Assembly: GCA_015501075.1 (NCBI GenBank)
Contig: JADNYJ010000012.1
Span: 310,001 to 374,000, forward strand
Length of the DNA: 64,000 bases
Direction: 5' to 3'
DNA from: Gymnopilus junonius
Taxonomy: Eukaryota > Basidiomycota > Agaricomycetes > Agaricales > Galerinaceae
Positions 1 to 10,915 of this stretch are shown in pieces. The position numbers and the translations under genes were made by a program. Each line of letters opens with the position of its first letter. The first letter of the stretch is position 1. The notes under the pieces are model-generated. The model made no database searches. It was not told the DNA's origin and saw only the letters and a list, made by a program, of their open reading frames with translations.

Positions 1-1197
1 GTATGGGGTTTCCTCCTTTTTGCTTACCCGCCGATATTCCTTCCACTAAATACGCACTTTACTCCAAGTACATGGTATAGGTAAGGCGGTAAGGCATCCA
101 CGTGATTGATCACCTGGCGGGACTTAGTCGGCATCCGACATGTGTGCGCCCATGCCAAATATAGACCGACGGCCTTTGATGGCAACCTCCGGCACCTGTT
201 CCGCTGCCCTCCGCTCGCTGTGCCCGACGTCGAGCACCTATATTCTACTGTTCCCTATCGATTTCATCCATTTTTTGTGCGCCCTCCTTTCTATGTACCT
301 GACTTGGGTAATAGATGCATCTATTGCACCATATTGCCTTATTTAGACATGAAAGTAGCTGTCTTCTTACAGAGACACTCTAGGTGTCTCTGCCTTGTCC
401 CACAGTGCCTAAATACCAGATAATTAAGAATATTAGTCTAATAACTGCTTCTTACCTGTTTATTCCAAAGAAACTCCCAATAGATGCCAGTAAATGAGTG
501 CAAATGTGGCCTATACATAGGTGAAGATGGATGTGTTTATGAGTCTGAAGGAAGAGTACTGCTTCCTGAAGCTATATTCAAGCTTTCCCCAGCATTACAT
601 CCCCAATTATAACCTTTAAAATTATGTGCCTTGAAGGTAACATTGAGAAATAGGTCTTAGTACATTGCACTCATCATAGGTCAGTAATCATAACAATGGA
701 GAATGAATATAACATTACAAGAGCAGGAATATTGTTATACAACATATAGACGACTAAACTACTGCCTTTAGACATTTATAGGTGCTTCTAGTAGGGTAGT
801 ATAGAGCAGAAAACATAAGACATCGAATTATGATGTATTTTACACCTAGCATGGCAGGCACAAAGTATAAAATTCAGTAAAAATCACTGAAACGTAGCTT
901 TAAACAATAGAAACACAATACAAAAGACCCAGGAGTGATTGGATGATGTAGTGTAAAGGTATAAGCTGAACGACATGAAAAATGACAAAATTGATGAAAG
1001 ACTCCAACATGCTATTTAAGTACCTACACTGGTTCGAACCACCACATGAAGGGAGTCTGCACACTGCTTTGTTTTCAAGAAGCATCCCAAACTCACCCTG
1101 CCTCATGCATCTTCATCAGCAAAAGACCCTGACCAAGTGCTGGATATCCTTCACATTGCTTTAGCATTTAGGCTATCCATGCAGGGAGTTGAGTACT
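1..1197. other. Gene-free AT-rich stretch
   Basis: I see no convincing gene here. Short open frames on both strands lack recognisable protein sequence and plausible splice partners. A small inverted repeat (AGAGACAC / GTGTCTCT) lies near 370-391. The stretch leads directly into the SINE target-site duplication at 1198. Confidence 0.6.
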
Positions 1198-2040
1198 TTC
1201 TCTCTCTGGAATTGGAATTGGAATTGTTTTTTATTTATATCATAGGCTTGTTTTACATGACATTGTTTATCGCCTATGTAGTGTGACACGGTATGACTTA
1301 GTTAATACTCTAAGTGTCCGTGTTTTTTATCTACTTTTGTCGTTACATCCCGTGGTTTTTATCTAATCATGGCTTGCGATCCGATATCGCTATCGCTAGG
1401 GTTAGGAATGGTCACCCTTGCTACTCCCGGAGTTAAGCTATATATAGCATCCTACATCATTCTACGCAACACCCCGTCATACAGGTAATCGTTGTCGGCA
1501 GCGTGATCCTCGGCAGCCAGTTGCCGTTGAATCCTGAGCAGTTTAGTCCTCGCAGACTTGTCCTTTCGGGTCGGCTTTAGCCGTCTTTGATGTCAGAATG
1601 TCAAACTTCCACCTTGTGGTCCAGTTGGTCTTGCAGACAGGGGACTGGTTTACCAGCCTCGGCAATTACCAGGTCATTTGACCCCGTCCCTATCCTTCCA
1701 GCTCCCCACGTGCTTCTCGGCAATACCAGCTTTTCACTGGCAAGGAGAGTAACATCACCATAATTTCATCAACAAGGTCAGCGAGCGTGGGTACGTCATT
1801 ATCGGCCGCTGTGGCTCTATTTGGTCCGACCGCACCTAAGTATACCGACAGCATTCTTAAAGCCTTCCCAAACACAAGCTATTTTACCACGGTGTCACCC
1901 GGGGGCATGTGAAATGTCACCTGGTGTCTAAAGTGTTTTAACCATGTAACCGGCAGGGTTCGAACTTGTGTCCTACTGACTAACCTAGGGTTATTCCGCG
2001 ATGGTGCTACCTGAGCCATCGCGGCCCTTCTCTCTCTGGA
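1198..2040 (-). mobile_element. tRNA-derived SINE with 13-bp target-site duplication
   Basis: A retroposed element of about 817 bp (1211-2027) is flanked by a perfect 13-bp direct repeat, TTCTCTCTCTGGA, at 1198-1210 and 2028-2040. Read on the minus strand, the 5' end carries a tRNA-like RNA polymerase III promoter. A box A-like TGGCTCAGGTAG lies at 2018-2007 and a box B-like GTTCGAACCC at 1965-1956, about 50 bp apart as in a tRNA gene. The 3' end is a short tandem tail of CAATTC/ATTCCA units next to the left repeat (1211-1226 on the plus strand). Head, tail and target duplication together define a SINE that moved by LINE-type retrotransposition. No intact coding region lies inside. The length is long for a SINE, so the body may include a second module. 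Confidence 0.75.
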
Positions 2041-2220
2041 TCAGAGTGACATGGTATTTGCCTTGGAAGGACTGTGTTCAATGTTAACAGTTGATATAGA
2101 GAAAAACCAGTCACTTTACTCACCTTATAATTTTTAGACTTTATGAATCAAGCTATGACAAGGATAATGTCATAATTTTGGGTATCAATCGAAATCAGAT
2201 ATGGAACATGTTCGAGAATT

Positions 2221-3438
2221 TTATAAACTTACCACAACAAACTTCTTGAACGCTTCGAAACACTGGAGGATGATGCACCTATTCTCCAACGGCCACATCC
2301 CTTTGCCATGGTCACCATAATGGGCACTGTCTGGTACAGGGGGAATGAACTGAAGAACAACCATCTCGTCTGCAGGGTATGAAGCCGTTGTTATGGCCAC
2401 ATCCAAGTAGTGTTTGAAAGTCTGGTTAGGTCCAGTTATTGGGGTCCCAGGGTTGCTAACCATGGTCGAGACCAGTTAGCCTTTACCCCGAGACCTGAAA
2501 TAACCTAACTGGACTGCATATAACTGCCAAAAACTGGTTATTTGCAGTTACTAACTGGTTATAACCAGAAACTTTAAAAACTGGTTATAACTGATAGTAA
2601 CCAGGTATTTAGCACTCAGTATTAGTTGTAGTAATACATTTTAGCTTCCTAATGACCCAAAGAATGTTAAATTTGGTTAAGAATTGACAGAGTTACGATT
2701 TTATTACATAGAAACTGGCACTTTGATCTAAAATTCACAGATTTGACAATAACTTGGCCAATTTTTATTGAAACACTATGTCCAAGGCCTTGGTAACTGG
2801 AATTAAGTAAAACACCACAGCAGTGCCTATCATCGCGATGCCAGGTATAAGCTTATAGGTTAGCTCTGGAAGACCCGCTAATCTGTGATTCCCGTTGTTC
2901 TGATGGAAGGCAGCAATTGCCTCGGCAACGAGCTGGGGTTCAATATCGTGAAGATAGGCCTGACCTTGATGCTGTGAAGGCATTAGAAAGTTTGATTCCG
3001 CAAGCTGACAATGTTCACCCTGTCCTCCTGCACAAGTAGAATAAACAAACCATCTTCGATTATGCAGATGTCGGTTTTCGCATCTACCCGCTGACCGGCC
3101 ATGATGAAGCTAATCTCCTTCCTTGAACGGATCATGCGCTGCCGGCCACTATTGTATTTCAGTAGGCGTAAAAGGAGAGCAGCAAAGTCAACAGCGGATT
3201 CTTCGAATCCATTCTCCACAGATGATAGATGCAGAAAGAAGTCCCGTTCGTCGTCCAATATGTCACCATCTGGCATCTGCAAGTTATCGAGGATCATTGG
3301 GGAAATAGACAGCTGGGGAAGCTCAGGATTTCTGAAGAAGACAGTTGTGTTGGCGGGGACCACCTGGATGTTGAAGGCAAGAAGCTCATTAATGGTCCAG
3401 TCACTTCCTGACTTAGCCGATCTTATGAGGTTTGCCAT
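2221..3438 (-). pseudogene. Disrupted Agaricomycete-specific hypothetical gene
   Basis: Exon 1 (3438-3019) starts MANLIRSAKSGSDW and joins exon 2 (2971-2765) across a 47-nt intron (2972-3018) with a GTGAAC donor and a CTAAT branch site. Together they encode 208 residues containing PQLVAEAIAAF and a PGIAMIGTAVVFYLIPVT motif. From memory this matches a large uncharacterised basidiomycete family. In that family the motif is soon followed by a YP..E.VVL....PPVP block and a C-terminal ENR...QCFEAFK. Here exon 2 meets a stop at 2765. The missing C-terminal block (TTASYPADEMVVLQFIPPVP ... LENRCIILQCFEAFKKF) is instead found at 2463-2221, in the same orientation. About 300 bp of repeat-rich DNA separates the two. 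I read this as an insertional break; an unusually long intron is the alternative. Function unknown. Confidence 0.55.
2430..2764. repeat. CTGGTTATAACCAG-rich insertion
   Basis: The segment that splits the hypothetical gene holds several copies of the word ACTGGTTA in both orientations. They include a perfect 14-bp palindrome CTGGTTATAACCAG at 2555-2568 and partial copies near 2470, 2530 and 2578-2600. It encodes nothing. The edges are uncertain because I could not identify clean terminal repeats or a target duplication. It may be a minisatellite-like block or a degraded MITE. Confidence 0.5.
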
Positions 3439-3783
3439 GATGATGACGGTAAAGATGTGGGACAGGATGTGTGCTTTTTTGTCTCAAATAAATAAGATTA
3501 CGAGTGTAGTATTTTCACCGAGTAAGCGATCACAACAAGGCCACTCGAGATTTTGGATCAATGACGACCACACCGCTTCACATCCGCGTCCACTCGGCAC
3601 GATTGGCCATCCTATTGTCTATCCTATTGTCTAATCCACTCTTCTTTCGGTCGCTCTGTAAAGGTACTTGTAAAGAAAATGTGACGGAATTATGACGGTA
3701 AGTTTAACTCCACTCTAATTTAAACTGGGTGTCTGATTCAAAGACAAAGCTCTGTCACAGCAAACCCAGGATATACATCGAGA
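3439..3783. other. Divergent intergenic region
   Basis: The 345 bp lie between the start of the broken hypothetical gene (minus) and the LanC-like gene (plus), so both upstream regions fall here. No clear TATA box or other element was recognised. Confidence 0.5.
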
Positions 3784-5414
3784 TTGGAAACGACTGGCCG
3801 CTCAAGGATGTCAACAAAGCTTCAGACACGCTATATTCCGCTGCCCAGCAAGCCGCCTACTCTCGTGAAAGATTGGGAAGCGGTGAATAAGCATCTGGCA
3901 TCTGCCCTACCTCAAGGTGTCAAGCGCATCCGACAGGTGATGAAAGGAGAGCGCATTAGCAACCACGATAGCGTATACACAGGATTTACTGGTCTGAATT
4001 TTTTTCGTGTGATTGACGTAGAAGAGCTGAAGATGCTGATTGACTCCATGTTAGGAATAGCGTTCATGGAGTATTACCTAGCGGAAATGGCCCTCCCCAT
4101 TCAGGATGAGTCTTTGGCTCCTAAAAGCCTCACCTCATTAGCAGACGAGCACCTTGCCCGAGTCATTCGTCATCGTCCCGGATATGCTTACTCTCCTACC
4201 CGGCTTTCATTCATCGAAAGTAGCATTGGAATCGCAACTCTTGTCTTGGCGCGAGGACTATGGACCTCGGAAGAGTCAATAATAAACGACTGGAATGCGG
4301 CCAAGGATTACCTAGAGACAACGATCGAGCAAGTTTTACTTGAAGATAGCGATGTTTATTCACCCAGGAATAAAGAAGATGCAAGTGAAGTCCTGTATGG
4401 GCGAGCGGGCCTACTATACGCGCTTTTGTACCTTCGCAAAGCAATCAAGGGCAAGCCACAGCAACAAATCACCCTTCTTGAAGGCTTGACATCCGATTCT
4501 AATTTGGCGCGTGTGGTCGACTCCATAGTGAGTCGAGGCAAGCATGGTGCTTTTTCGCTCTCTTCAGAGTTCAGACCGGATGATGGACCACGACTTCCTC
4601 CATTGATGTGGACTTGGCATGGGAAACGATATTTGGGAGGTGGTCATGGTGTAGGTACGCGTTAAAATCCGCAAGCTTAACATTTATCAAATAATAACTT
4701 ACTTCTTTACAGCCGGCATCCTGCACATTCTATTGAAGTGCCCAAGCACTATTATTGAAAAGCATCTTCAAGACATATTCAGTACCATATCATGGCTTAT
4801 TGACTGCCAAGATGAGACGGGAAATTGGCCATCAAAGTGCCCCACTCAAAGAGGCGTTAGTGCACATAATGACCTGATCCAGTGAGCGTCGATCGTGAAC
4901 TAGAAGTTCATCTATACCGTTGCTGACTCCTGATAATATTAGGTGGTGCCATGGTGCTCCTGCAATGATTATCCTTCTATCAACAGCCCTGCGTATATTT
5001 CAAGATTACCAACAAAAATTGACCGCCACCAACAGCCTGGAAAGGCGAATTCGCCGTTCTATCGAGTCTGGTGCCAGTCTTACATACAAAAACGGCCTTC
5101 TGCGTAAAGGTGTTGGTCTTTGCCACGGAGTCGCAGGCTCAGTTTATGCTCTTGTGGCGGCGTCGGACGCTCTCGATACGTCGTCAAAGAAGGAATTCTT
5201 TACGAAAGCCGCGCATCTGGCATTCCTAGGTACATTGCATGAAGACATGACCTCATCAGGTGAAATGTCGGTGCCGGATCACCCTTTGAGTCTTTACGAA
5301 GGTCTGGCAGGGGCATGTTGTGCTTGGGCTGAGGTTCTGTGCCGTATGAACACTAATGATTCCCATCGATCTCATTGTGGTTTCCCTGGCTTTGACGATT
5401 TTGCCACGTCGTAA
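3784..5414 (+). CDS. LanC-like zinc protein (LANCL family)
   Basis: Three exons (3784-4654, 4713-4881, 4943-5414) with phase-consistent GT-AG introns give a 503-residue protein. Conserved LanC blocks appear in order: VLYGRAGLLYALLYL near residue 200, WHGKRYLGGGHGVAGILH across the first splice, WCHGAP near 348-353, GLCHGVAG near 406-412, SLYEGLAG, and a final FPGFDDF. The three zinc ligands expected in the family are present: Cys349, Cys407 and His408. Eukaryotic LANCL proteins are cytosolic alpha/alpha-barrel proteins related to bacterial lanthionine cyclases. Animal members add glutathione to dehydrated residues, and fungal roles are not established. No lanthipeptide precursor or dehydratase lies nearby, so a lanthipeptide cluster is not indicated. 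An internal Met nine residues in is an alternative start. Confidence 0.88.
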
Positions 5415-5948
5415 TATTCCCTTTTCTTGCCGAGAACCGATATATAGGGCGTGTACTCAAGTTTCGTATATAGTGCGTGTACTCAAATTTCATATCGTGT
5501 TTTTAGTGATACTACCATATCCACTATACTTGAAGTTGACCCAGATTGATCTTAGGGAGAATTTCTTCTGGCGGTCCAGACTGTTCATTGGATGACAACA
5601 CCGTGTCCACAACCTTCAGAGACACGAAGACAGTGATCTTACTTGGAGGTCGTTCAACTGCTCAAGTGGCGGCGGCTTACAAAAAGCTGACGCTATTGCG
5701 GCTTTATACGACTTTCATATCCGAGGCCTTCTAATTGACCATCACGAAAAATTTCCTACTCATGAAATAGGCAACTGTATTATTGGATGTAACTTCGCAT
5801 ATCGTATCATACTAGGAGGGTCTCCTATATAAGATGCACCCCAAGTCAGGAGCTCCCTGTGTTAAACTACATCAGCATCAAATTCCTGTTGGCGAAATCC
5901 ACTCAAGGCTGTCCTCCTTCCGCTAGCAATTACTTGATTGGCATAACG
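5415..5948. other. Intergenic; upstream region of oxalate decarboxylase
   Basis: No gene is seen. A near-direct repeat (GCGTGTACTCAARTTTC, two copies) occurs around 5449-5495. The downstream half is the promoter region of the oxalate decarboxylase gene. Confidence 0.5.
5826..5833 (+). promoter_or_regulatory. TATA box of oxalate decarboxylase gene
   Basis: TATATAAG lies 123 bp upstream of the chosen ATG at 5949. The in-frame upstream Met at 5859 lies only about 26 bp downstream of this box, which favours 5949 as the start. Confidence 0.5.
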
Positions 5949-7938
5949 ATGCGGCACATTACATTTGGCTTTTGTCTCTGCCTTCTCCAGCTTATCACTG
6001 CTTTCGGGGCACCAACAGTTCCTCTTCAGCCTGATATTCCATATGCTAACTCTGATCCAAACAATGTTTTATGGACACCTGCTTCAGGGAAAGTTCCTCG
6101 ACCTGAGCGTGCTGGAATGGGTGGCTCCATTCTGGGCCCGCAGAATATACCGCTGGACCTACAAAATGCGGACCTTTTAGCACCTCCTTCGACTGATAAT
6201 GGCGACGTCGATAACTACAAATGGCCGTTCTCTTTAAGTCATAATCGGATTATGAGCGGAGGGTGGTCGAGACAGCAGAATGGTATGCACACTTTTCTGT
6301 CCTGCCCTGCCTTTAATCCATTAATTCATTGCATGGTTATAGTCCATGACATGTATATTGCAGAGGAGATCGCAGGTCAGAAAATATGCTACATACGACT
6401 GCCTTGCTTCTTGATTCATATTATCCCGTCGTCAAAAGGTGTAAATATGCGCCTTGAACCCGGCGCGATCAGGTAAGATCCTTGGATGAGTTTCCTGGGC
6501 AGTCTTTTGTTATATAATCATGATATTCAGGGAGATGCATTGGCATAACACGGCCGAGGTATTTGACCCTCTTCTGATGTGTTTTACGCCTCACTGACTG
6601 TATTGGTGTTGAGTGGGCCTACGTGCTGAAGGTAAAATATGTACCTCGATATTTATTTCTCGATCTCTAAAGCTTCTGTCCCAGGGAGACCTAAGGATCA
6701 GTACTATAACCCCAGACGGCGATGTATGGCTAGGAGATGTGGTGAGAGCTGCCACGAATTGTTAAATGTTACTAAACTCAAGGCAGTGAATCAGTCCGAA
6801 GGCGATTTATGGTATTTTCCAGCAGGTAATCCGCATTCAATTCAGGCAAAGGACAAATCTCCAGGTGGTGCCGAATTCATCATTATCTTCGATGCTGGTA
6901 ACTTTTCCGAGGACTCCACGTTCTTGTTAACGGATTGGCTTGCTCACGTACCTAAATCTGTCGTGGCGAAGAATTTCGGCCTCGGGAGTGACTTGAAGTC
7001 ATTCGACCACATACCAGAAGACGAGCTCTATATTTTCCCTTGTAAGCTTGAAGTCTGTGCCTTTTTCTCAATAAACACCTAAGATTTTGCAGCATCACCT
7101 CCCGTAGATGATGTCAATAAAGACATGGTAGTGCCTAACAGTTCCCCAGTTCCCTATTCGTTCAAGTTCTCCAAGGTCATTCCAGAAAATAAACAAGGAG
7201 GGACTGTCAAAGTAGTCGATAGCAGGACATTTACAGCGTCAGAAAAAATTGCTGCAGCTGAAGTTGTGCTTGATGTCGGTGGTTTGAGGTTAGTGATTTC
7301 TTTTCTTTTCGGCAGGATATTTCTGATAAGCAACGTATCAGAGAATTGCATGTTTGTTGCCGTTTTCTTTTAAGCGTTATTGAGATTAAAACCCGTTATT
7401 TTCTAGTGGCATCCGACGCAACCAGAATGGACGTTCTTCATGTAGGATCCTTTCAGACTGCCTTGGCTATTGTTGACTTATTTTTCTTAGATCCGGTCAA
7501 GCCAGGATCACCCTATACGCAGCTTCCAGTAATGCAGCGACATACGACTTTTATGTCAGTATTTTGAGATCCAAACCTTGTGGCAGGTGCTGACTATGGC
7601 TTTCGCCAGCCCGGAGATATCGCTTACATACCTCCATCCTTCGGTATCGTATCCCTTTTTATAATTGGAACTCGAAATAATAGATGTTCCAGGTCATTAC
7701 ATCGAAAATATCGGAAATACGCCTCTGAAATTCCTTGAAATTTTAAAGACGGGTTCGTCAACCTCCTTGCTGATTGCCAAATGTTGATTAATATCATTTA
7801 TGTGTAGATATATTCCAGGATATCTCTCTTACTCAGTGGCTGGCCTTGACGCCTCCTGCCCTGGTCAAGGCGCATTTAGGTTTCTCAGACGAACTAATAA
7901 ACAGCTTGAGTAAGAAGAAGCAAAGACTGGTGAAATAA
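5949..7938 (+). CDS. Oxalate decarboxylase (secreted bicupin)
   Basis: Fourteen exons (5949-6282, 6343-6375, 6439-6472, 6531-6558, 6614-6631, 6685-6741, 6795-7041, 7093-7288, 7342-7351, 7407-7441, 7491-7528, 7587-7643, 7693-7752, 7808-7938) total 1278 nt, or 425 residues, in one open frame. An N-terminal signal peptide (MRHITFGFCLCLLQLITAFG) precedes two cupin domains. Cupin 1 holds the Mn site His137, His139, Glu143 (REMHWHNTAEW) and His182 (AGNPHSIQ). Cupin 2 holds His319, His321, Glu326 (RELHWHPTQPEW) and His364 (GHYIEN). Both sites look intact. Oxalate decarboxylases convert oxalate to formate and CO2, and wood- and litter-decay fungi use them to limit extracellular oxalic acid. The upstream Met at 5859 would bury the signal peptide, so 5949 was chosen. 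Exon 9 is only 10 nt. An oxalate oxidase-like activity cannot be excluded from sequence alone. Confidence 0.92.
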
Positions 7939-8203
7939 AGAGCCTTGCCGCACATTAATTTTAGAATTATAGAAGGTAACACATTAGAGCGTTCATTGGA
8001 ATATTTCGTTGTACAAATCACTATGCCGGACTCTTTCGAGACGTAGTAGCTTCTTTATTCGAATATATAACCAGTATCGTCCACATTTTCCATCAATTGT
8101 AGTAAACGTTGAGCCCATGTTGGTTCTTAAGCTATTGCACACATATTTATTCTATACACCCATAATGACTTCAATACGACTCCAAAACAAAGGCGGCGTC
8201 CAT

Positions 8204-9036
8204 TTAGACTATGGTTGTCGGATAAGTATGATGAACGGAGCAGAAGGTTATATAAAACTTGACTTACATCCGAATTTTCCTCCTCCGCCGAACTTGTTGA
8301 GACCTTCCTTGATGCCTTCCACAATCTTGTTGGCAGTGTCGTCATCCTGAAAAAAAGAAAAATTCCGAATTAATCAAAATATCAGTCGGGTGGACCCAAG
8401 GAATTAATTACTCACAACATTGTAACCGGCCTTCTGAGCAGCGTACTTGACACCCTTGTCGACCCAGTCGGGGTTACCCGAGTTGTTACCCGAGTTGTTG
8501 GATCCGTAAGAATCGTTGTTGCTGGAGTTGTTGTTGCTGCTGCCGTACGAGTCGTTGTTGGAGTTGTTAGAGTTGTTGGACGAGCCGTAGGAGTCATTGC
8601 CGGACGACCCGGAGTTGTTGTTGTTGTCGTTGGATGAACCATGCGAATCCTTCTTGGAGCCATAGTTGTCGTCGTTGTTAGACGAGCCATATGAATCGTT
8701 GTTGTTGGAGCCGCGCTTGTTGTTGTTGTCGGACGAGCCATAGGAATCGTTGTTGGATGAACCATATGAGTCGTTATTGGAGCCGTAGTTGTTGTTATTG
8801 GAGGAGCCATAGGAATCCGAGTTGTTGGATCCAGAGTTATCGTTGCTCCTGTTGGACGAGCCGTACGAATCGTTATTGTTGGACGAGCCATAGGAGTTGT
8901 TGTTGTTGTTGTTGTTGGAGCCGTAGTTGTTGTTGTCGGACGATCCATAAGAATCGTTATTGCTCGAGCCATAGCTGTTGTTGTTGTTGTTTGACCCGTA
9001 GGAGTCATCATTCCTGTTGTTGTCGTTGTAGGACAT
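8204..9036 (-). CDS. Asn/Ser/Gly-rich SYGSSN-repeat protein
   Basis: Exon 1 (9036-8416) encodes 207 residues, mostly irregular repeats of SYGSSNN/SYGSNNN type. They end in a non-repetitive segment, DWVDKGVKYAAQKAGYNV. Exon 2 begins at 8346 after a 69-nt GT-AG intron and encodes DDDTANKIVEGIKEGLNKFG followed by a Gly run. A perfect GTAAGT donor at the end of exon 2 suggests a 59-nt intron and a tiny last exon (8208-8204) giving a stop after FGF. Reading through instead ends at 8248. The repeat region should be disordered and prion-like; the C-terminal part could form amphipathic helices. I recognise no enzymatic domain and no signal peptide. The gene ends about 265 bp from the convergent oxalate decarboxylase gene. 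Function unknown. Confidence 0.75.
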
Positions 9037-10222
9037 AGTGACAAGAGAAAGGTGAGAGAGGATGTTAAGGGGGACTAGAAGATTTAAAGGGCTTAGAGGG
9101 GCTCGAGGAGCTTCTGATTGCCTAATGAGCTTTTCGCTAGGCCTCTTATACTGATTTTCTTGCTCCTGTTGGATCCAATTTTAGAAAGGGGTTATCGTGG
9201 TCCATGGAACGCGTCAGAAGGCGAGATAATTGTGGCAGGAAAAACTGAGTGCCTGTAGGCTGTGGCCATTTTCGATGATGCACGGAGGACTGGATCAGCC
9301 GCGTGATCATTTCAACCTTCAATTCAAGCACTTTGACGTCTGGAATGACGATTGACCGAATAGAGGGGCGAAAGAAATCATACTTAAGTGCTCTATTCCT
9401 TTACCGATTGGCAGTGAAAGTTGATAGGTATGTCGAATAACTGGGGAAGTCGAGAGTCGATCCATTAGAGTCAAAGTCGAAAGTCGTCATACGACTCCTA
9501 TTTTGTTCTTTGCAGTAGACGGTCTGCTCCGACAACCCGATGCCGGACCTGGATGAATAGGCGGTGTAGCGGTCCTGTCAGATTGAGAGGAGTAATTTTA
9601 AGCAGTGCAAATCGATCCGAAGGTTCAAACCCAGCCTCAAGAGCTCGTCAGGAGTCTATTTTTAAATTTATGAGGTCAGTGTGAAGTTATTTTGAGGGCG
9701 TGGCGGCGAGAGTGAATATTACTATCCAGAGGAAGCTGTGTTATTCGCATACATACGGTATCGAGATTCATCGAGGACGCTGCCGCACAAAGGGGTAGAC
9801 GAAGGTGCACTTCGTCAGACGAGACTTGAAGGATCAAAGTTATTTCCGTCGGGCCGAGGAGATTGCCTGAAAGGCCTTGCGAGCACCATGTCATCCGGGA
9901 CAATAAATACTGTGGGCTCTCTCATCTGAAAATATTCACTGAAAGACTGAAAGAAGTATTGGGGGTCGACCTGACTGCAACGGGTATTTGCAGCAGTAAG
10001 ATAAGAGAGGTTCATCTCGAGGAGCAAATTCCAAGTGTTCGTCCTTATGGTACCACTTGAATGAATTATGAAGTCGGTATTACTGGGAAAGCGCAGAACT
10101 CAGGTCATGTCTATGCTGCGCCAATTCACTTAATCCATTCAACGCAATGAAGCAAAAAATAAGATTAAATTTAACACTTAACGACTATAGATTTACATAG
10201 CCTTCAAGATCCGCAGGTCCAA
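9037..10222. other. Intergenic, no convincing gene
   Basis: Minus-strand frames at 10027-9815 (70 codons) and 9903-9676 (75 codons) are open but carry no recognisable motif, and I found no splice join that links them. The left part is upstream DNA of the repeat protein. The right end is the 3' flank of the dioxygenase gene. Confidence 0.45.
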
Positions 10223-10915
10223 CTATTTCGCGGGGGCGATAGAGCCACAGTGAGAGCATTTCCTACTGCTTTCGTCTGTGATCCATTTCTCAATGACTGG
10301 TTTAAGCTGAGTTCCGAGATCGGTTACGTGGAAGGATTCCTCCCTAATGATCGTCGGCTCAGGATGAATCGGGTTAGAACAGTACCAACGAAGTCGATCT
10401 GATCAATATGTCATGAAGTCCAAGTGACAAAATATACGTTGGAGCATACCTTTCGACGGCTCTGGTCTCACGCGTTCAACCACAAGGCCAATCGTATTGG
10501 CGAAGCGAACAGGGTTATGAGGCGTATTGGCTGGAGAAGACGTATTAAAGAATATCCTCAAGATTCGGATGACTACGTTAATCCGACTTGCCTGGAAGTA
10601 GCAACATCTCACCCTCTTCAATACGGATGTCTCGAAACTTCCCTTCGTCCACCGTTCGGAGCAGCATACCACCTTTGTGCTGATAAAACCATTCCTGCCA
10701 AGGTAAAGTCCTAAACACGTGAATTTATGAAGCCAACCTGGACAACCTACCTCTGTCTCGTTGACGTGATAGTCGCGCCGTTCGTTCGGTCCTCCGACGG
10801 CCATGACAATGAAGTCACTGCCTTTGTATAGGCAGAAATTGTTCACTGGCGGTTGAAGCAGATGTTGATTGTCGCTCAACCATTTGGTGAAATTAAGAGG
10901 CGGCGCAAGAGACAT
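10223..10915 (-). CDS. BNA1: 3-hydroxyanthranilate 3,4-dioxygenase
   Basis: Four exons (10915-10751, 10694-10592, 10530-10450, 10398-10223) encode 174 residues, the usual fungal length. The cupin iron site is present: His50 (RDYHVNETE), Glu56 ([10 protein letters not shown]) and His94 ([11 protein letters not shown]). The C-terminal half has WYC and CSHC, fitting the second, rubredoxin-like metal site seen in fungal and bacterial enzymes. The enzyme opens the ring of 3-hydroxyanthranilate in the kynurenine route from tryptophan to NAD. The start chosen gives [12 protein letters not shown], as expected for the family; an in-frame Met 14 codons upstream is less likely. Intron 2 (10591-10531) has a GC donor (CCAG|GCAAGT), a rare but known splice class, and the reading phase requires it. 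The gene is divergent from the next gene. Confidence 0.93.

Noticed and set aside
1020..1050. GGTTCGAACC resembling a tRNA box B
   Set aside because: No matching box A, acceptor stem or cloverleaf could be built around it.
7491..7586. An apparent frameshift in oxalate decarboxylase
   Set aside because: Placing the donor at 7529 (GTAATG) instead of 7555 gives a normal 58-nt intron and restores the frame exactly.
3784..9036. A lanthipeptide-like cluster around the LanC-like gene
   Set aside because: No dehydratase, protease, transporter or Cys/Ser-rich precursor is present; the neighbours are an oxalate enzyme and a repeat protein.
8412..9044. A second 210-codon Thr/Met-rich open frame on the minus strand over the SYGSSN gene
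   Set aside because: It arises from reading the same simple repeat one base over; its ends do not splice to anything and the Thr-rich product is an artefact of the repeat.
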